Shown here one piece after another: positions 5,376 through 7,472 of a DNA stretch of 7,472 bases. The position numbers were made by a program, and so were the translations under genes. The stretch's first letter is position 1. The number at the start of each line of letters is the position of its first letter. Under the pieces are notes generated by a model that searched no databases, was not told the DNA's origin, and was given only the letters and a program-made list of their open reading frames with translations. This DNA is from Pseudomonadota bacterium (GTDB lineage Bacteria > Pseudomonadota > Alphaproteobacteria > Rhodospirillales > Magnetospirillaceae): contig JAEZFE010000468.1 in NCBI GenBank assembly GCA_023437865.1, forward strand, positions 1 through 7,472, in the 5' to 3' direction.

Positions 5376-6098
5376 CTAATGGGTCAGCCCCTTGTCCGGC
5401 GGCGGCTCCACCACCTTTTCGCGGCCTCGGCGGGCCAAGGTCTGACGGATCAGTTCGTTCTGACGGGCGGCAAAGACGGCCGCCTCGGTGCGGTTCTGGA
5501 ATTTCAGCGCCTTCAGGATGGCGCGCACCTTCGTCTTGACGTTGGCTTCGGTCAGGCCCAACGAACGGGCAATGGCGCGGTTGGTCTTGGCCAGCCGCAC
5601 CTGATCGAGGATGGACAATTCGATGAAGGAAAGCTTTTGCAGAGTGTCGCAGCGCAGCCTGTCGGTGACGATATCCATCACTGCCGCTGATGGCAGGATG
5701 GAATAACCGGATTTCGACAGCTGCAGGATGTCGCGCACCCGCTCCATATTGGCATCGGCGAAGATGACGCCATCGACGAATTCCAGAAAGCCGATGGAAT
5801 CGAGGAATTCCGGCGACCGGATCAGCAGCACGGCTTTATTGTTGCGGCAGAACTCGGCCAGTTCGTCGAGATGGTATTTGGCCAGCTGTTTCATCACCGG
5901 ATAGGAGACGATGGTCACCTCACCCGGCGAGGCCTCGGGATGCTCGACCAATTGCCGGGGATCGTCGAGGATGCGCACATCCTGCCGCTCGGCCAGGTCG
6001 AACCGGCCGACAATTTCGCTGACCATGTGCGTGTCTTCGACGGCGAGAGCCACCGGCACTTGCGAGGCCGGATTCTGGTTCAAGGTCGCGTCGATCAT
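5376..6098 (-). CDS. LuxR-type regulator with degenerate receiver-like N-terminal domain
   Basis: This is a 240-residue protein. Residues 156-212 form a LuxR/GerE helix-turn-helix: LSFIELSILDQVRLAKTNRAI continues into LGLTEANVKTKVRAILKAL and the conserved NRTEAA. Residues 14-130 follow the length and strand order of a receiver domain but have lost its chemistry. S65 (TIVSYPV) sits where the phosphoacceptor Asp should be, and A114 (GVIFAD) replaces the conserved Lys. E21-D22 could still stand for the acidic pair. Phosphorylation control is therefore unlikely; protein or ligand binding, or control by abundance, is more plausible (inference). The start at 6098 has AAGGGG about seven bases upstream. 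The C terminus is basic then Pro-rich. The small gene at 6210-6449 precedes it on the same strand with a gap of 111 bases. It converges on a similar regulator and may be an ancient paralogue. Confidence 0.8.
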   Translation of the reverse strand: MIDATLNQNPASQVPVALAVEDTHMVSEIVGRFDLAERQDVRILDDPRQLVEHPEASPGEVTIVSYPVMKQLAKYHLDELAEFCRNNKAVLLIRSPEFLDSIGFLEFVDGVIFADANMERVRDILQLSKSGYSILPSAAVMDIVTDRLRCDTLQKLSFIELSILDQVRLAKTNRAIARSLGLTEANVKTKVRAILKALKFQNRTEAAVFAARQNELIRQTLARRGREKVVEPPPDKGLTH

Positions 6099-6209
6099 GA
6101 AGCACCCCTTCGCTGATGAGAGCCTATGGCACCCGCGTGGCGCTGCCGGGGAAAGCGCCTGGCGAGAGTGGGCGGCGCCTGGACGATCCAGACCATGGCT
6201 TGCTCCCTC

Positions 6210-6449
6210 TCAATTGACGGTGGTTTTGCGGGTGTAGAGCTGCTCGAAGCTGTCGAACTCCTCGTCCGAAAAACTGGCGAGGGCGTCGTTCAGCCGGCGG
6301 CGGTAGAGGGGGTCGAGGAGGAAGGAACGCAGATCGAGGCTGTCGAGCAGATCGGCCAGCACCTCGACGCGCAAGTCGCTTTCCACCGCCCCATGGGCTG
6401 GCCGGCATGGCGGTGGATCTCTCCTGGAGTGCTGTTTGTGTCGCAGCAT
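6210..6449 (-). CDS. Small helical hypothetical protein
   Basis: The product is 79 residues and not recognised as any family. From residue 22 on it looks like a real soluble protein with amphipathic helices, VLADLLDSLDLRSFLLDPLY then RRRLNDALASFSDEEFDSFEQLY, and codons mostly ending in C or G. The first 21 residues are basic and Pro-rich and less convincing. The ATG at 6449 has a good ribosome site (AGGAG then AGGCGAA on the minus strand). A GTG at codon 22 (6384-6386) is the alternative start. There is no membrane segment, signal peptide or catalytic motif. It lies upstream of the minus-strand LuxR regulator and may share its promoter, which hints at a partner or modulator role, but nothing in the sequence proves this. 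Confidence 0.55.
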   Translation of the reverse strand: MLRHKQHSRRDPPPCRPAHGAVESDLRVEVLADLLDSLDLRSFLLDPLYRRRLNDALASFSDEEFDSFEQLYTRKTTVN

Positions 6450-6462
6450 TTCGCCTCTCCTG

Positions 6463-6488
6463 GCCGTTTCCCAGAGCCGTTTCCCAGA
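6463..6488. repeat. Exact tandem duplication of a 13-base unit
   Basis: GCCGTTTCCCAGA occurs at 6463-6475 and again at 6476-6488 without a gap. It lies just upstream of the ribosome site of the minus-strand small gene, so it would be in that gene's leader RNA or act as a DNA operator. A chance slippage duplication is possible. Confidence 0.6.
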
Positions 6489-6514
6489 CTAGGCCATATG
6501 CACGTCCAAATTCC

Positions 6515-6535
6515 TGGTCATAAATTTGCTGACCA
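6515..6535. promoter_or_regulatory. Dyad TGGTCA-N9-TGACCA, possible operator
   Basis: A perfect 6-base inverted repeat with a 9-base AT-rich centre, 21 bases overall, is a size suited to a dimeric helix-turn-helix regulator such as a LuxR-type protein. It lies downstream of the possible minus-strand -10 element at 6550-6555, a position where binding would repress. No target protein can be assigned from sequence alone. Confidence 0.3.
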
Positions 6536-6820
6536 TAATACGGTCGAAATCTATAGCCACCCTAGGGCAATTGTAAGACGCTCTTGATGTGGTATTACCG
6601 ATGACCGGGAGAGCGTCGCGGCTGGATTAATCCGTTCAGATAGCCCCCCAATCTTTTATTACATGGCCGCCGATTTATTTAGGCATTGCGGCTTGGCCGG
6701 GCCCACGCCGTATGACGCGTTGCCGGTGCCTCGAATTCGTCCAACACTCTGGCAACCCGGCGTCCTACAATCAGGTTTCGCAGGACGCGGCGGCCCCGAA
6801 GCTTTTGGTGAAGCCCAGGC

Positions 6821-7472
6821 ATGACGGAAGAGGAGCGAGCCTCTCCAACGACGGTCGGACCTCTGGTACCCGACGATCTGGCGCTGGCGCTGGACGCCGC
6901 CCCCATCGGCATTGTCATCACCGATGCCCGCGCCCCCACCCACCCGGTGCTGTACGCCAACCGCGAGATGGGCGCCATCACCGGCTATGAGCCCGGCGAA
7001 TTGCTGGGCCGCAATCTGCGCCTGCTGCAGGGGCCAGCCACCGACCCGGCGACCGTCGCGCAGGTGCACGAGGCCTTGGCACGCGGTGAGGCGGTGTCGG
7101 TGGAACTGGTGAACTACCGCAAGTCCGGCGAGCCGTTCTGGATGCGCACCGACATTCGCCCGGTCTATGACGCCAGCGGAACACTGGTCGTGTATGTCGG
7201 CGGCCTGCGCGACGTCAGTGAAAAGCGCCGCGCCGAGGACAATCTTAAAAGCAGCGAGATGCGGCTGCGCGCGTTCACCGAGGCGATCCCCCTGCCCATG
7301 TTGAACGTGCGCCTGGACGGCACCATCCTGCGTGCCAACGAGGCCGCCGAGCAGGCGCTGCATGTCCCGGCGGGCAGCCTTATCGGCCTGCCGGTGGACA
7401 GCTTCGCCGCCGAGGACGGCGCTTTGGAAGGCGGTCTGTGCCATGTCATCCAGCGCCAGGACAAGGTGGTAC
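6821..7472 (+). CDS. PAS-domain sensor protein with LOV-like domain lacking the photoactive Cys (3' end outside the window)
   Basis: The frame is open from the ATG at 6821 to the window end (217 residues) and follows an in-frame TGA at 6809. Residues about 20-134 form a LOV-like PAS domain: ITGYEPGELLGRNLRLLQG (53-71), VNYRKSGEPFW (97-107) and VGGLRDVSEKRRAE (126-139). In true LOV domains the first motif reads GRNCRFLQ with a flavin-binding Cys. Here that residue is L66, and the signalling Gln of the last strand is L129 and the Asn after FW is M108. N65, R67, Q70 and N98 are kept. A coiled linker follows, and then a second PAS begins at about 150 (FTEAIPLPMLNVRLDG). Output domains (kinase, GGDEF/EAL or methyl-accepting) would lie to the right. 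The ribosome site is weak (GGTGA at 6807-6811). Flavin binding without the normal photocycle, or loss of flavin, are both possible. Confidence 0.85.
   Translation, partial: MTEEERASPTTVGPLVPDDLALALDAAPIGIVITDARAPTHPVLYANREMGAITGYEPGELLGRNLRLLQGPATDPATVAQVHEALARGEAVSVELVNYRKSGEPFWMRTDIRPVYDASGTLVVYVGGLRDVSEKRRAEDNLKSSEMRLRAFTEAIPLPMLNVRLDGTILRANEAAEQALHVPAGSLIGLPVDSFAAEDGALEGGLCHVIQRQDKVV

Larger units (their letters stand above)
6450..6820. promoter_or_regulatory. Divergent intergenic regulatory region
   Basis: No gene was found in these 371 bases between the minus-strand small gene and the plus-strand PAS gene. It is more AT-rich than its surroundings around 6500-6680. It carries a 13-base tandem repeat and a 6-base dyad, listed separately. 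A possible weak minus-strand promoter is CTTACA (6577-6572) with TATAGA (6555-6550), spaced 16 bases. No plus-strand promoter could be picked with confidence. Confidence 0.4.

Noticed and set aside
6095..6196. 33-codon minus-strand frame that ends in ATGA overlap with the second LuxR gene and has GAGGGAG upstream
   Set aside because: A leader peptide is possible, but the product is Arg/Pro-rich with mixed codon use and nothing else supports it.
6659..7444. 261-residue minus-strand frame at the right end
   Set aside because: It is antisense to an unmistakable PAS/LOV-like protein and has the same mirror-frame composition.
1..7472. CRISPR array, toxin-antitoxin pair, retron or insertion sequence
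   Set aside because: No regular spaced repeats, reverse transcriptase, transposase or paired toxin-antitoxin genes were seen in any part of the window.

Overview
The window appears to be the right-hand end of an integrated phage-like element and the host chromosome beside it. High GC content, a histidine tRNA of alphaproteobacterial type and PAS/LuxR signalling genes suggest a Rhodospirillales-like alphaproteobacterium (Magnetospirillum-like). This assignment is inferred from sequence style, not from a search.

Positions 1-3932 hold one rightward block of virion head genes: a portal protein (5' end outside the window), a short scaffold-like protein, a 300-residue major capsid protein, a cement-like protein, a DnaT-like head-tail adaptor family protein, a head-closure-like protein and a SpoVG-like protein. 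The last three overlap by ATGA and are probably translationally coupled. A 265-base gap between the cement and adaptor genes is packed with nested hairpins and ends in a UUCG-loop terminator-like stem.

Positions 3933-4181 look like an attachment region. There is a cluster of TGTTGC/GCAACA motifs, a long inverted repeat, and then the exact 3' half of a tRNA-His(GTG) gene, from the anticodon loop to the encoded CCA, with no matching 5' half. This is the signature of attR, so the element ends near 4181. No tail, tape-measure, baseplate or lysis gene lies between the head genes and this end. The element is therefore a truncated prophage, a phage with its tail genes elsewhere, or a capsid-forming satellite that borrows a tail.

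From 4182 the DNA is host-like. Two convergent genes (4530-5267 plus, 5376-6098 minus) encode LuxR-type regulators whose receiver-like domains lack the phosphoacceptor aspartate (Glu in one, Ser in the other). They meet at a dense set of terminators. A small helical protein (6210-6449 minus) lies upstream of the second regulator, probably in its operon. After a 371-base divergent intergenic region, a sensor-type gene starts at 6821 and runs off the window. Its first PAS domain is strongly LOV-like but lacks the photoactive cysteine.
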